DNA from: Paracoccaceae bacterium
GTDB lineage: Bacteria; Pseudomonadota; Alphaproteobacteria; Rhodobacterales; Rhodobacteraceae
Length of the DNA: 64,000 nt
NCBI GenBank assembly: GCA_027492585.1
Contig: JAPUEK010000046.1
Coordinates: 18,272-82,271 of the forward strand
Direction of reading: 5' to 3'
Below the pieces are notes generated by a model. That model was not told where the DNA came from. It worked only from the letters and a program-made list of their open reading frames with translations, and did not search any database. Positions 18,285 to 26,791 of the stretch are shown one piece after another (the first letter of the stretch is position 1; the number at the start of each line of letters is the position of its first letter). The position numbers were made by a program, and so were the translations under genes.

Positions 18285-18527
18285 CGCGCGCCTATGTTCC
18301 TTGCCGGGCTTCAGGCCCGTTCCCATCCCCGATCGCAGGCCGGAGCGGCCTGTCGTTCAGGTGGAGTTGTGGAACATATCGCCGGGGGCCGCAAGGGGCG
18401 CAGGCCGGATCGGCGGGCGGAGTCTGGCGGCAGATCGCTTTTGCGTGAAGGGCTGAAACCGGAAGGCGATTTTCCGCGTATCCGCAAGGAACCTGCCGCA
18501 CCATCGTCCGAACCGGAGGAGGAACCG

Positions 18528-18995
18528 ATGAACCGCCGCTTTTTCCTGTCCTGCACCAGCCTTGCCCTTGCCGCCGCGGCTCTGCCCCGTGCCGCGCTGG
18601 CGGAGCGTTTCGGGATCACCCTGAGCGAGGCCGAATGGCGCGCCCGGCTCAGCCCGCAGCAATATGCCGTGCTGCGCGAGGAGGCGACGGAGCGGGCGGG
18701 GTCGAGCCCGCTCGACCATGAGAAGCGGGCGGGGGTCTTTCGCTGCGCGGGCTGCGATCTGGCGCTCTTTTCCTCGGCGGCGAAATTCGACAGCGGCACC
18801 GGCTGGCCTTCCTTCTTCCAGCCGCTCGAAGGGGCGGTGGCGACCAGGCCCGATCCGGGGATTTTCGGCGCCCGGACGGAGGTGCATTGCCGCCGATGCG
18901 GCGGGCATCTCGGCCATGTCTTCGACGACGGGCCGAAACCGACCGGGCTGCGCTATTGCATGAACGGGGTGGCGCTGCGTTTCGTGCCGGGCTGA
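18528..18995 (+). CDS. msrB: Peptide-methionine (R)-S-oxide reductase, exported
   Basis: A 155-residue MsrB that reduces methionine-R-sulfoxide in proteins. The two zinc CxxC pairs are RCAGC and CRRC, and the catalytic cysteine is in RYCMNG (C144), near GHLGHVFDDGP. The N-terminus MNRRFFLSCTSLALAAAALP is a signal peptide with a twin-arginine-like RRFFLS, and the protein is cut near ALAE, so it should act in the periplasm. GGAGGAGG precedes the ATG, which rules out the much longer open frame from 17217. Confidence 0.93.
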   Translation: MNRRFFLSCTSLALAAAALPRAALAERFGITLSEAEWRARLSPQQYAVLREEATERAGSSPLDHEKRAGVFRCAGCDLALFSSAAKFDSGTGWPSFFQPLEGAVATRPDPGIFGARTEVHCRRCGGHLGHVFDDGPKPTGLRYCMNGVALRFVPG

Positions 18996-19046
18996 GGCCG
19001 CAGGGCCGATTTCTGCGGTCCGCCATCCCCTTGCGATGCGTCGTTC

Positions 19047-19075
19047 TGGACAGAACCGGGGCAGGGGGCTAACCA
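19047..19075 (+). promoter_or_regulatory. Possible promoter of the methyltransferase-glycosyltransferase cassette
   Basis: TGGACA (19047-19052), 17 bases, TAACCA (19070-19075). It is 28 bases before the start codon of the first cassette gene. Fair match, not tested. Confidence 0.35.
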
Positions 19076-19102
19076 AGGGCTGACGCCTTTGCCGGAGCCT
19101 TC

Positions 19103-19915
19103 ATGCCCCCTGCGCCCAGCCCTTTCACCCTTGCCGTGACCGAGACGCTGCGCCGTTACGCCGCCGCCCCGCCGTCGCAGCGCAACCTTGAAAAGACCCT
19201 GCGCTATCTGGCCAAATGGCGGGCGGAGCTTCTGGCGAATTCGGTGGCGGAAGAGTCCGGGGCGGTGGTTTTGGCGGGGCCTTTCAAGGGCATGGCCTAT
19301 GTGGCCCGCGCCTCCGAAGGGGCGCGGGTGACGCGGCTGATCGGCAGCTATGAGGCCGCGCTCGCGCCGGTGATCGAAGAGATCATTGCCTCTGCGCCGG
19401 AGCTGATCGTCGATATCGGCTGCGCGGAGGGATATTATGCGGTCGGTCTCGCCCGCCGCCTGCCGGGGGTGCGGGTGCTCGCCCGCGATGCCGATGCGCG
19501 GGCGCAGGGTTTTTGCCGCGACATGGCAGAGGCCAATGGCGTGGCGGGGCAGGTGGAGGTGGGCGGCCTGTTCACCCATGCAGATTTCGCGGTTTGCACC
19601 GGGCGGCGCGCGGTGATCCTCTGCGATATCGAAGGGGCGGAAGAGGCGCTTCTCGATCCGGAGGCGGCGCCGGCCCTTCGCGGCGCGGATATTCTTGTCG
19701 AATGTCATGAGGCGGAGGCGCCGGGCCTGACGGACCGCCTTGCCGCCCGCTTTGCCGAAAGCCATGTGGTGAAGCGGCTGGGCCGCAGGCTTGACGACAG
19801 CGCCCTGCCGGCGTGGATGGACGGGTTGTCCGACCTCGACCGGCTGCTGGCGCTGTGGGAATGGCGGGGCGGGCCGACGCCTTGGCTCTGGATGCGCGCA
19901 AGGGGGGCCGCATGA
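19103..19915 (+). CDS. SAM-dependent methyltransferase-like protein
   Basis: A 270-residue cytoplasmic protein with a class I methyltransferase core. Motif I reads LIVDIGCAEGYYAVGLA near residues 101-117, a second acidic position is VLARDADAR, and a later motif is RRAVILCDIEGAEEALLD, resembling FkbM-type enzymes. The acceptor is unknown. Its stop overlaps the start of the glycosyltransferase gene (ATGA), which points to action on the same glycan or glycoconjugate. No recognisable named homologue. Confidence 0.8.
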   Translation: MPPAPSPFTLAVTETLRRYAAAPPSQRNLEKTLRYLAKWRAELLANSVAEESGAVVLAGPFKGMAYVARASEGARVTRLIGSYEAALAPVIEEIIASAPELIVDIGCAEGYYAVGLARRLPGVRVLARDADARAQGFCRDMAEANGVAGQVEVGGLFTHADFAVCTGRRAVILCDIEGAEEALLDPEAAPALRGADILVECHEAEAPGLTDRLAARFAESHVVKRLGRRLDDSALPAWMDGLSDLDRLLALWEWRGGPTPWLWMRARGAA

Positions 19916-21570
19916 CGCAGAACGCAGCGATCTGGTATGCACAGGACGGGTTCGATCCGGCGGCCAAGGGCATCAACGGGCGGCGGGTGGCGGGGGAATC
20001 CTTTCTGCGCGGCTTTCTGGCCCATGCCGAGGTGGAGGAATTCGTCTTTCTCGCCAGAAGCGCGGAAGAGGTCGCCCCGGTTCAAAGCCTCGCCGCCTCC
20101 CTGCGGCCGGGGATGCCTTTGCGGGCGGTGGGGCTGATCCGCCCGCCTGCCATCGCGCCCCTGCGGACGGTCTTCTACCCCAGCCCGAACTATGCGGGGG
20201 AGACTTGGCGGAGGGCGGTCTATGGCACCGGCGCCTATGCGCTTTGCGGGATCACCCATACCATTTCCACGGCGGCGGTGATGCAGGGCTGGCTTGATCT
20301 GCGCGTCTCTCCAGTGGCGGAATGGGATGCGGTGATCTGCACCTCGAAGGCGGTGCAGACCTCGGTGACCTTCCAGTTCGATCTGATCGACCAGCATCTG
20401 CGCGAGCATCTGCGCGCCGATCCCCGGCCGCGCCCGATGCTGCCGGTCATCCCGCTCGGCATCCATTGCGACGACTTCGCCCCGGATGCGGCAGCCGGGG
20501 CGGCGTTGCGCGCCCGGCTCGGGGCGGGGCCGCAGGATGTGGTCTTCACCACCATCGCCCGGCTGACCCCGCATGAGAAATTCGACCCCCTGCCGATCTA
20601 TCTCGCAATGCAGGCGGCGCAGGAGGACCTCGGGCCGGGGCAGAAGCTCCATGTCGTCTTCTGCGGGGTCTTCCGCGACGACTATTCCCGCAAGGTCTTC
20701 GAGAAGGGCGCGGCGGGGCTGATGCCGGATGTGGGCTTCCTGCTCCTCGACGGGGCGAAGGCGGAGGACCGCAAGGCGGCGCTGTCGGGGGCGGATGTAT
20801 TCCTTTTCCTCATCGACAACATACAGGAAACGTTCGGTCTCGCGCCGCTGGAGGGCATGGCGGCGGGCCTGCCGCTCCTCGTCTCGGACTGGGACGGGAT
20901 GAAGGATACGGTCAGCCCCGATGTGGGCTTCCGCATCACCTCGCGCAGCCTGCCGGCGCAGCATCTTTCCAACGAGGCCCTGCGCTATCAGGGCGGGACC
21001 GACAGCTATGTGCAATATTGCGCTTCGACTTCGGCGATGACCGAGATCGACATGGGGGAGCTGCGCGCGCGCATTCTCGACCTCGCCCAGAACCCCGGAT
21101 TGCGGAAGCGCATGGGGGCGGCGGGGCAAGCACGCGCGCGGGCGCTGTATGACTGGGCGCGGGTGGTGCCGCAGATGCAGGCGCTCTGGGCCGAGCAGGA
21201 GGCGCGGCGCAGGACCGGCCAATCGCGGCGCTACGCGGCGGAGAGCCTGCCCGTGGCCCCCTCGCCGACCGCGCTTTTCGGCAATTACCCGACGGAGCAG
21301 AGCGATTTCGCCGGTCAGCGGCTGGTGGCGCGCGATCTGGGCCGCCGCCCCGGTCTGACCGAGACGCTGGCGCTGCGCGACTACCTCGGCACAAGGCGCA
21401 TCTTCGCAGCCCCCGAGCAGATCGCCGCCGTGCTGGCCGGGGTGACGGCGGCGGGGGCGGCGGGGGTGGAGGCGGGCGTACTGGCCGGGCAACTGAACCT
21501 GCCGACGCTGGCGCTGGACCGCATCCTCATCTGGCTGCTGAAATACGATTTCATCCGGAGGGCGGCGTGA
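19912..21570 (+). CDS. Glycosyltransferase family 4-like protein with C-terminal extension
   Basis: A 552-residue putative glycosyltransferase. The central part has the GT-B/GT4 nucleotide-sugar site ETFGLAPLEGMAAGLPLLVSDWDG near residue 306, preceded by VVFTTIARLTPHEKFD at the domain boundary. After the catalytic region comes an extra ~110 residues (from about 440) ending in a helix-rich LNLPTLALDRILIWLLKYDF, which looks like a winged-helix or helical module. No transmembrane segment. It is coupled on both sides by 4-base overlaps. Sugar and acceptor are unknown. Confidence 0.83.
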   Translation: MTQNAAIWYAQDGFDPAAKGINGRRVAGESFLRGFLAHAEVEEFVFLARSAEEVAPVQSLAASLRPGMPLRAVGLIRPPAIAPLRTVFYPSPNYAGETWRRAVYGTGAYALCGITHTISTAAVMQGWLDLRVSPVAEWDAVICTSKAVQTSVTFQFDLIDQHLREHLRADPRPRPMLPVIPLGIHCDDFAPDAAAGAALRARLGAGPQDVVFTTIARLTPHEKFDPLPIYLAMQAAQEDLGPGQKLHVVFCGVFRDDYSRKVFEKGAAGLMPDVGFLLLDGAKAEDRKAALSGADVFLFLIDNIQETFGLAPLEGMAAGLPLLVSDWDGMKDTVSPDVGFRITSRSLPAQHLSNEALRYQGGTDSYVQYCASTSAMTEIDMGELRARILDLAQNPGLRKRMGAAGQARARALYDWARVVPQMQALWAEQEARRRTGQSRRYAAESLPVAPSPTALFGNYPTEQSDFAGQRLVARDLGRRPGLTETLALRDYLGTRRIFAAPEQIAAVLAGVTAAGAAGVEAGVLAGQLNLPTLALDRILIWLLKYDFIRRAA

Positions 21571-21986
21571 TCCGCGCGTCCTCCCGCACGGTCATCCGCG
21601 CGCTGGTCGCGGCTTTGGGCATGGGGATGGCCGGCTTGCTGGTGGCGCTTTACATGAACGACGGCGAGGCCCTGAGCGAGGGGCGGTTCTACCTTTCCAC
21701 CCTGATCGGCGCGGCGCTGGGCGGGGCGTCCCTCTCCGCTCTCTTCGGCCTGCCGGAGCGCAAGGGCTGGGCCTGGGCCGCGGTAGGCGGGTTCTGCGCC
21801 ACCATGCTTGGTGCGGCGCTGGCCGGGTCGATCTACGGGATGCTTGAAGGGATGGGGCCGATCACCGGCGGCGTCTTCGGGCCGGTCGTCGTGGGGATGT
21901 GGCTTCTGTCCGACCTGCCGGCCCTGCTGATCTGGGCGGCTCTCGTGGCGGCCACCCATCTCGCGCTGCGGCGCCTCGCGCCCTGA
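21567..21986 (+). CDS. Small membrane protein of unknown function
   Basis: A 139-residue protein with about four hydrophobic segments (roughly 9-30, 42-62, 67-92, 108-132). It starts with GTG overlapping the glycosyltransferase stop (GTGA). I do not recognise the family. Coupling to a methyltransferase and a glycosyltransferase suggests a membrane partner in glycan assembly or transport, but this is inference from position only. Confidence 0.7.
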   Translation: MIRASSRTVIRALVAALGMGMAGLLVALYMNDGEALSEGRFYLSTLIGAALGGASLSALFGLPERKGWAWAAVGGFCATMLGAALAGSIYGMLEGMGPITGGVFGPVVVGMWLLSDLPALLIWAALVAATHLALRRLAP

Positions 21987-22619
21987 TCATTCCTTGAAGT
22001 AGCGGCTGTCCTTGATCTGGTCCCAGGCCCAGACCACCTCCTGAAGGCGTTCCTCGTCGGAGCGGTCGCCGCCGTTCATGTCGGGGTGAAGATCCTTCAC
22101 CAGGCTTTTGTACTGCTTGCGGATTTCCGCCTTCGTCCAGGTGTCGCGGGCATCGAGGATCTCGATGGCCTTGCGCTCGGTCGAGGGCAGTTTGCGCGTG
22201 GCGTTGGACACCGGCTTGCCGGGGTTGCGCGTGGCATTGTCGCCCAGAAGCGCCATCGGGTCATTCACGCCGAGCCGGTGCCAGGCATTGCCGTCATCCT
22301 TGCGCGAGAAGGGCTTGGTCTCCCGCTCCCACAAGCGGTCCTTGTCGAGGAGCTTCTGGAATTCCTCATCCGTCGCCGTGCCGAAGAAGTTCCATTTCAG
22401 GTTGTACTCGCGCACATGGTCGCGGCAGAACCAGAAGAATTCGTCGAGATGGTCCGGCGATTTCGGGGCGCGATAGGCACCCTTTTCCTTGCAGCCGGGA
22501 AAGTCGCAGCCACGATTGGCGGTCTCGAAGGCGCCGGACATGCCCCGACGCCCGGTCTTGCGCTTCGCCTTGTCGGAGGAAACGCGGATATCGAATTCAA
22601 ACGGGGGGCGGGTGGTCAT
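21987..22619 (-). CDS. J-domain (DnaJ-like) protein
   Basis: A 210-residue protein with a C-terminal J-domain. KSLVKDLHPDMNGGD carries the HPD tripeptide that stimulates Hsp70 ATPase. The N-terminal half has CDFPGC and FCRDHV cysteines/histidine that could bind zinc. It lacks the Gly/Phe and zinc-finger regions of true DnaJ. Such genes commonly lie near cobS and bolA in Rhodobacteraceae (recollection, not checked). It is convergent with the membrane-protein gene (adjacent stops) and divergent from bolA. Confidence 0.88.
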   Translation of the reverse strand: MTTRPPFEFDIRVSSDKAKRKTGRRGMSGAFETANRGCDFPGCKEKGAYRAPKSPDHLDEFFWFCRDHVREYNLKWNFFGTATDEEFQKLLDKDRLWERETKPFSRKDDGNAWHRLGVNDPMALLGDNATRNPGKPVSNATRKLPSTERKAIEILDARDTWTKAEIRKQYKSLVKDLHPDMNGGDRSDEERLQEVVWAWDQIKDSRYFKE

Positions 22620-22690
22620 GGGCAGGCCTTTCCGACTCGGGGCTGCAAGTTTAGGGAATTGGCGGGCAAGGTGAAGGGGGCCACGGAAAA

Positions 22691-22942
22691 ATGAGCGTCG
22701 AAAACAAGATAAGGTTGCGGCTGGAGGCGGCCTTCGCGCCCGAACGGCTGGAAATCGAGAATGAAAGCCACCGTCACGCGGGTCACGGCGGCGACGACGG
22801 CAGCGGAGAAAGCCATTTCCGCGTGCTGATCCGCGCGCCGGTCTTTCAGGCGATGGGCCGGGTGGAGCGGCACCGCGCGGTGCAAAAGGCGCTGGGTGAC
22901 CTCAACCAGCGGATCCATGCGCTGGCGCTGGACATTGGCTGA
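22691..22942 (+). CDS. bolA: BolA-family protein
   Basis: An 83-residue BolA/YrbA-like protein, a partner of monothiol glutaredoxins in iron-sulfur handling or stress response. Characteristic features are the ENESHRHAGH segment, SHFRVLIRAP, and the C-terminal RHRAVQKALGD with IHALAL. The histidines used for Fe-S ligation are present. It is divergent from the J-domain gene with a 71-base gap. Confidence 0.9.
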   Translation: MSVENKIRLRLEAAFAPERLEIENESHRHAGHGGDDGSGESHFRVLIRAPVFQAMGRVERHRAVQKALGDLNQRIHALALDIG

Positions 22943-23012
22943 CCGCGCCGGCTGGGGCGCGCCCAGCACAAGCAGCACTCAGACAGAGGCGGGGATGCCC
23001 TGCGGCGCTTCT

Positions 23013-23087
23013 CCCCTTTCATCTTGCCCCAAATATCCTGCGGGGTGGTCCGGAGGGGTGCAAAACCCCTCCGGCGCCTGCCACGGG
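23013..23087 (-). repeat. Dispersed intergenic repeat, copy 4
   Basis: Reverse copy: CCCCTTTCATCTTGCCCCAA, ATATCCTGCGGGGTGG, then hairpin CCGGAGGGG-TGCAAAA-CCCCTCCGG, then GCGCCTGCCACGGG as in copy 1. It lies between the ends of bolA and the convergent methyltransferase gene. Confidence 0.85.
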
Positions 23088-23100
23088 TGAGCCGCCCGCC

Positions 23101-24117
23101 TTAGCCCCTGCGGCCGCGCCGCTCGCGCTTCGGCTCGCCGGACGTGTCGCCGGTGCCATCGGAGGCCGAGGAGAACCCGCCGAGCCGGGCGCTGATTTCC
23201 TCCAGCGAGGGCGGGGTGCCTTTCGGGCGGCTTTCGAGCGCCGCGCGCATCGCCTTCAGATGCTCCGGCATGGTGCCGCAGCAGCCGCCGATGATCCGCA
23301 CCCCGGCGTCGCGGGCCAGAACGGCATACTCGGCCATCAGCTCCGGCGTGCCATCATAGTGGATATGGCCGTCATGGTATTTCGGGATGCCGGCATTGCC
23401 CTTGGCGATGATCGGACGGTGGCTTCCCTGCGCGGTGAAGCCCAGAACCGTCCGCATCAGGTCGGAGGCGCCGACGCCGCAGTTCGCCCCGAAGGCGATC
23501 GGCGGGTTCGGCAGCTTTTCCACCAGATCGGCAAGCGCCGAGGAGGTGACGCCCATCATCGTGCGCCCGGCGGTGTCGAAGCTCATCGTGCCGCACCAGG
23601 GCATCCCGGCGAGCGCCGCCGCCTCCGCCGCCGCACGGTATTCCTCGGGGGCGGAGATGGTCTCGATCCACAGCACATCCGCCCCGCCTTCCTTCAGCCC
23701 CTCGGCCTGCTCGTGGAACATCTCCACGGCGGCGGCATGGGTGAGGGTTCCCATCGGCTCGAAGATCTCGCCGGTCGGCCCGACGGAACCCGCGACCACC
23801 ACGGTCCGGCCCGAGGCGTCGGCGATCTCGCGGCCAAGGGCGGCGCCGACGCGGTTCAGCTCCCGCACCCGTCCTTGCGCGCCATGCAGCTTCAGCCGGC
23901 TGGCATTGCCGCCGAAGGTGTTGGTCAGGAAGATGTCCGACCCCGCATCGACCGCGCCGCTATAGAGTTTGCGGATATTGTCGGGCTGGTCGGTGTTCCA
24001 CAGCTCCGGCGGCTCCCCGGAGGACAGCCCCATGTTGAAGAGGTTGGTCCCCGTCGCGCCATCGGCCATCAGCCAGTCGCGGGTGGCAAGCAATTTGGAA
24101 AGGGCGTCCTGCGGCAT
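23101..24117 (-). CDS. Homocysteine S-methyltransferase family protein (betaine/thetin type)
   Basis: A 338-residue TIM-barrel methyltransferase that transfers a methyl group to homocysteine to make methionine. The zinc-binding cysteines are visible in FGANCGVGASD and in IIGGCCGTMPEHL, the paired cysteine motif of the family. The start MPQDALSKLLATRDWLMADGA is standard, so I use the ATG at 24117, not the open frame to 24249. The C-terminal tail (from about 315) is rich in Ser, Gly, Arg and probably disordered. Betaine as methyl donor is likely from the family but not proven by sequence. Confidence 0.9.
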   Translation of the reverse strand: MPQDALSKLLATRDWLMADGATGTNLFNMGLSSGEPPELWNTDQPDNIRKLYSGAVDAGSDIFLTNTFGGNASRLKLHGAQGRVRELNRVGAALGREIADASGRTVVVAGSVGPTGEIFEPMGTLTHAAAVEMFHEQAEGLKEGGADVLWIETISAPEEYRAAAEAAALAGMPWCGTMSFDTAGRTMMGVTSSALADLVEKLPNPPIAFGANCGVGASDLMRTVLGFTAQGSHRPIIAKGNAGIPKYHDGHIHYDGTPELMAEYAVLARDAGVRIIGGCCGTMPEHLKAMRAALESRPKGTPPSLEEISARLGGFSSASDGTGDTSGEPKRERRGRRG

Positions 24118-24203
24118 CGCAAACTCCGGTTCTGGAACGGTCTTGCGGGATGTGCCACGCGCGGGGGCGGGGCGCAAACCCATAGTGGGGCGGGCGGGGG
24201 ACG

Positions 24204-24241
24204 GAAACGCAAAGGGCCGCCCTGCGATGCAGCGGCGGCCC
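24204..24241 (-). terminator. Terminator of the zeta-subunit gene
   Basis: Read on the minus strand, GGGCCGCC-12-GGCGGCCC followed by TTTGCGTTTCC (stem arms 24214-24221 and 24234-24241). It separates the zeta-subunit gene from the methyltransferase gene downstream, which must then have its own promoter. Confidence 0.75.
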
Positions 24242-24262
24242 CCGGTCATCGCCCTTTAAAGA

Positions 24263-24577
24263 TCAGAGTTCCGACATGAGCTGGGATTTGGCCACCGGCA
24301 GGAGTTCGGCCATCTTGGCGCGGATCTCGTCGGCGGTGGCCTTGCCGGTCAGATCGCCCGCGACCTTGCGGACCACATCCTCGATCCCGGCTTCCTCGAA
24401 ATCGGCGGAGACGACTTCCATCGCATAGGCGGCGGCTTCGTCGCCGGATTTGCCCAGAAGCCCTGCGGCCCAGAGACCGAGAAGCTTGTTGCGCCGGGCT
24501 TCGGCGCGGAACTGCATCTCGGCGTCATGGGCATATTTCGATTCGAATGCGTTTTCGCGGTCGTCAAAGCTGGTCAC
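24263..24577 (-). CDS. F1Fo-ATP synthase zeta subunit (DUF1476), ATPase inhibitor
   Basis: A 104-residue alphaproteobacterial ATP synthase regulator, known in Paracoccus denitrificans as the inhibitory zeta subunit. The sequence after the start, SFDDRENAFESKYAHDAEMQ followed by FRAEARRNKLLGLWAAGLLG, is the family hallmark. The inhibitory segment is the N-terminus. I chose the GTG at 24577 because GGAGG sits 8 bases before it; a longer frame to 24640 lacks a ribosome site. Confidence 0.93.
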   Translation of the reverse strand: MTSFDDRENAFESKYAHDAEMQFRAEARRNKLLGLWAAGLLGKSGDEAAAYAMEVVSADFEEAGIEDVVRKVAGDLTGKATADEIRAKMAELLPVAKSQLMSEL

Positions 24578-24672
24578 GGGCTGGCCCTCCGGGTCATTAT
24601 TCCTTTGATCCCATATGCCCGCGCCGGCGGCTTCGTTCAAGCCCTCCGTTGCGGGCGGCTGTGGCCGCAGGC

Positions 24673-25299
24673 TCAGTGGCGGCGGGAGTAGCGGGTGGCG
24701 GTGAGGAGGGCGGAAACGGCGCAGGATTTGCTGTCGATCCAGCCTGCGGCGCGCATCCTCTCGCGCAGGGCGGCATCGGGGAAGGCGGAACGGCCCTTGG
24801 CGGTGGCGCCCCAGAAAGGCAGGTCGGGCAGGGTGGGGAGGAGGCTCTCCAGCACCGCCGACCCGGGGAGTTCGGCGAGGGTGAGCGCCGCTTCCGCAGC
24901 CGTCGGGCTGGTGCGCCCGTCGAGGGCGGCAAGAAGGGCGGCATCGCGGAGCGGGGTCAGCAGGAACACCCGCCGGTCCGCCGAAACCCCGAGCTTTTCC
25001 GCCAGGCCGGGCGGCGGTTTGGCAAGCGCCCTCGCAAAACCCTCCGCCGCCCTGGCGCCGAGGGTGGCGCGCAACGGGCCGTCCGGCGTGGCGAGAAGGA
25101 GATCGTCGCCTTCCACCGCAACGCCGCCGAGGCTGCTCCGCGCGATCCGGGCGCGCAGCGCGCCGCGCAGGATCAGCACTTCGGCTTCCAGAAGAAGCCG
25201 GGCCTCGCCCGTGGCGCCGGCAAAGCTGACCTGTCCTTCCGCCTCGCGTCCCATCGGCCTGCCCCGCGTCGATCCCGCTGCGCCCCGATCCTGTACCAT
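24673..25299 (-). CDS. Uncharacterised protein
   Basis: A 208-residue protein I cannot assign to a family. It has alternating hydrophobic/charged beta-like stretches (GVAVEGDDLLLATPDGPLRA) and no signal peptide, membrane segment or catalytic motif that I recognise. The coding frame is chosen by the orientation of its neighbours and by clean codon usage. AGGGG lies 8 bases before the ATG at 25299; an alternative start is ATG 25254 (MGREAEGQV). It is divergent from purC. Confidence 0.6.
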   Translation of the reverse strand: MVQDRGAAGSTRGRPMGREAEGQVSFAGATGEARLLLEAEVLILRGALRARIARSSLGGVAVEGDDLLLATPDGPLRATLGARAAEGFARALAKPPPGLAEKLGVSADRRVFLLTPLRDAALLAALDGRTSPTAAEAALTLAELPGSAVLESLLPTLPDLPFWGATAKGRSAFPDAALRERMRAAGWIDSKSCAVSALLTATRYSRRH

Positions 25300-25404
25300 G
25301 TCGCGGCCCCTGTCATCTCCCGGCTGTCATCTGCCCCGCTCTCGCCTCCCCGTTCTCGCCTTCTGGCCGTCCTCTTCCTGCGGCGGCGTGACCGGCGGCC
25401 GGGC

Positions 25405-25433
25405 TTGCGCCCCGCGCGGCCCTTGCGTATAGC
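25405..25433 (+). promoter_or_regulatory. Promoter of purC
   Basis: TTGCGC (25405-25410), 17 bases, TATAGC (25428-25433), about 60 bases before the purC ATG. Spacing and -10 are close to the sigma70-type consensus. Confidence 0.6.
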
Positions 25434-25492
25434 GCCGGGGAACGGGAGGGGTGGCAGTTGCCGCCCCCATACCCATTGGCATCGGAGCATCC

Positions 25493-26254
25493 ATGGCGCG
25501 CAGGAAGAAGGTGTATGAGGGCAAGGCGAAGATCCTTTACGAAGGGCCGGAACCAGGCACTCTGATCCAGTATTTCAAGGATGACGGCACCCCGACCCCG
25601 ACCGAGGCGAATCCCGCCGCGGTCGAAGGCAAGGGCGTGCTCAACAACCGGCTGTCGGAATTCTTCATGTCCGGGCTGAACAGCATCGGCGTGCCGACCC
25701 ATTTCATCCGCCGCATCAACATGCGCGAGCAGCTGGTGCGGATGGTGGAGATCATCCCGCTGGAAGTGGTGATCCGCAATTTCGCCGCCGGCGAGATTTC
25801 CACCCGGCTCGGCATCCCCGAAGGCACGCCGCTGCCGCGTCCGATCGTGGAATATTACTACAAGGACGAGCGGCTGAATTCGCCGATGGTGGCCGAAGAG
25901 CATATCATCGCCTTCGGCTGGGCGACGCAGCAGGATCTCGACGACGTGGTGGCGCTGGCGCTGCGGGTCAACGACTTCCTGTCGGGCGTGATGATGGGCG
26001 TGGGCATCCGGCTTGCCGATTTCCGCATCGAGGTCGGCCGCATCTGGGAGGGCGATTTCATGCGCCTGATCGTGGCCGACGAGATCAGCCCGGATTCCTG
26101 CCGGCTCTGGGACATGCGCGGCCTTGCCGCCACCGACGGCCAGCCCGAGCGCGAGCCCGGACCCCTGGCGGATGTCTATACCGAACTGGCGCGGCGTCTG
26201 GGCGTGCTGCCCTCCAACGTCACCCATACCACCAAGCCGACCCTGATCAACTGA
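25493..26254 (+). CDS. purC: Phosphoribosylaminoimidazole-succinocarboxamide synthase (SAICAR synthetase)
   Basis: A 253-residue cytoplasmic enzyme of purine synthesis that joins aspartate to CAIR using ATP. The N-terminus [20 protein letters not shown] is the typical ATP-binding start; [19 protein letters not shown] and [20 protein letters not shown] are further family stretches. I use the ATG at 25493 with GGAG before it, not the open frame from 25451. purS and purQ follow, forming a pur cluster. Confidence 0.96.
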   Translation: MARRKKVYEGKAKILYEGPEPGTLIQYFKDDGTPTPTEANPAAVEGKGVLNNRLSEFFMSGLNSIGVPTHFIRRINMREQLVRMVEIIPLEVVIRNFAAGEISTRLGIPEGTPLPRPIVEYYYKDERLNSPMVAEEHIIAFGWATQQDLDDVVALALRVNDFLSGVMMGVGIRLADFRIEVGRIWEGDFMRLIVADEISPDSCRLWDMRGLAATDGQPEREPGPLADVYTELARRLGVLPSNVTHTTKPTLIN

Positions 26255-26332
26255 CGCGATCTGCCCCCTTGCCGCAGCCGGGGCGGGGGGGTAGGAGGCG
26301 GCAACCCGATCCCACCAGCCTTGGAGAACCAG

Positions 26333-26572
26333 ATGAAAGCGCGCGTCACCGTCATGCTGAAGACCGGCGTTCTGGATGTGCAGGGCGAGGCGGTGCGCCA
26401 TGCGCTCGGCACCCTCGGTTTTGCCGGGGTGCAGGGCGTGCGTCAGGGCAAGGTGATCGAGCTCGATCTGGCCGAGACCGATGCCGCGGCGGCCGAAGCG
26501 GCCGTCAAGGCGATGTGCGAGAAGCTGCTGGCCAATACGGTCATCGAAAGCTACCGCGTCGAGATCGGCTGA
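26333..26572 (+). CDS. purS: Phosphoribosylformylglycinamidine synthase subunit PurS
   Basis: A 79-residue subunit of the three-part PurL/PurQ/PurS enzyme, bridging PurQ and PurL. The sequence MKARVTVMLKTGVLDVQGEA and the ending ANTVIESYRVEI are typical. GGAG lies 8 bases before the ATG. Normally purQ follows closely; here 219 bases with a repeat copy intervene. Confidence 0.95.
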   Translation: MKARVTVMLKTGVLDVQGEAVRHALGTLGFAGVQGVRQGKVIELDLAETDAAAAEAAVKAMCEKLLANTVIESYRVEIG

Positions 26573-26656
26573 CCGGGCGGCCGCGGCCCGAGTTCCTCCG
26601 AAGGAATCCGGCAAATCTTTTCGGAAAGATGTGTGGCGCGCGGGATTGCCGGGAAG

Positions 26657-26714
26657 AGGGGGGCTTTGCCCCCCGGCTGCGCCTCCCCCCAAGATATTTG
26701 GGGCAATGTGAAAG
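26657..26714 (+). repeat. Dispersed intergenic repeat, copy 5
   Basis: Hairpin GGGGGGC-TTT-GCCCCCC, then CCCCCCAAGATATTTGGGGC and AATGTGAAAGG. It lies between purS and purQ, which are co-functional subunits of one enzyme. Confidence 0.8.
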
Positions 26715-26791
26715 GCGAAGGCGGATCGGCACTGGTTCTTCCGGAGGGGCTGCGCTAGAGGGCGGCATCGCCATCTGCGCTGGAGGATTCC

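Noticed and set aside
18285..18527. N-terminal extension of MsrB reaching back to 17217
   Set aside because: The open frame upstream runs antisense through cobS. A strong ribosome site and a signal peptide mark the true start at 18528.
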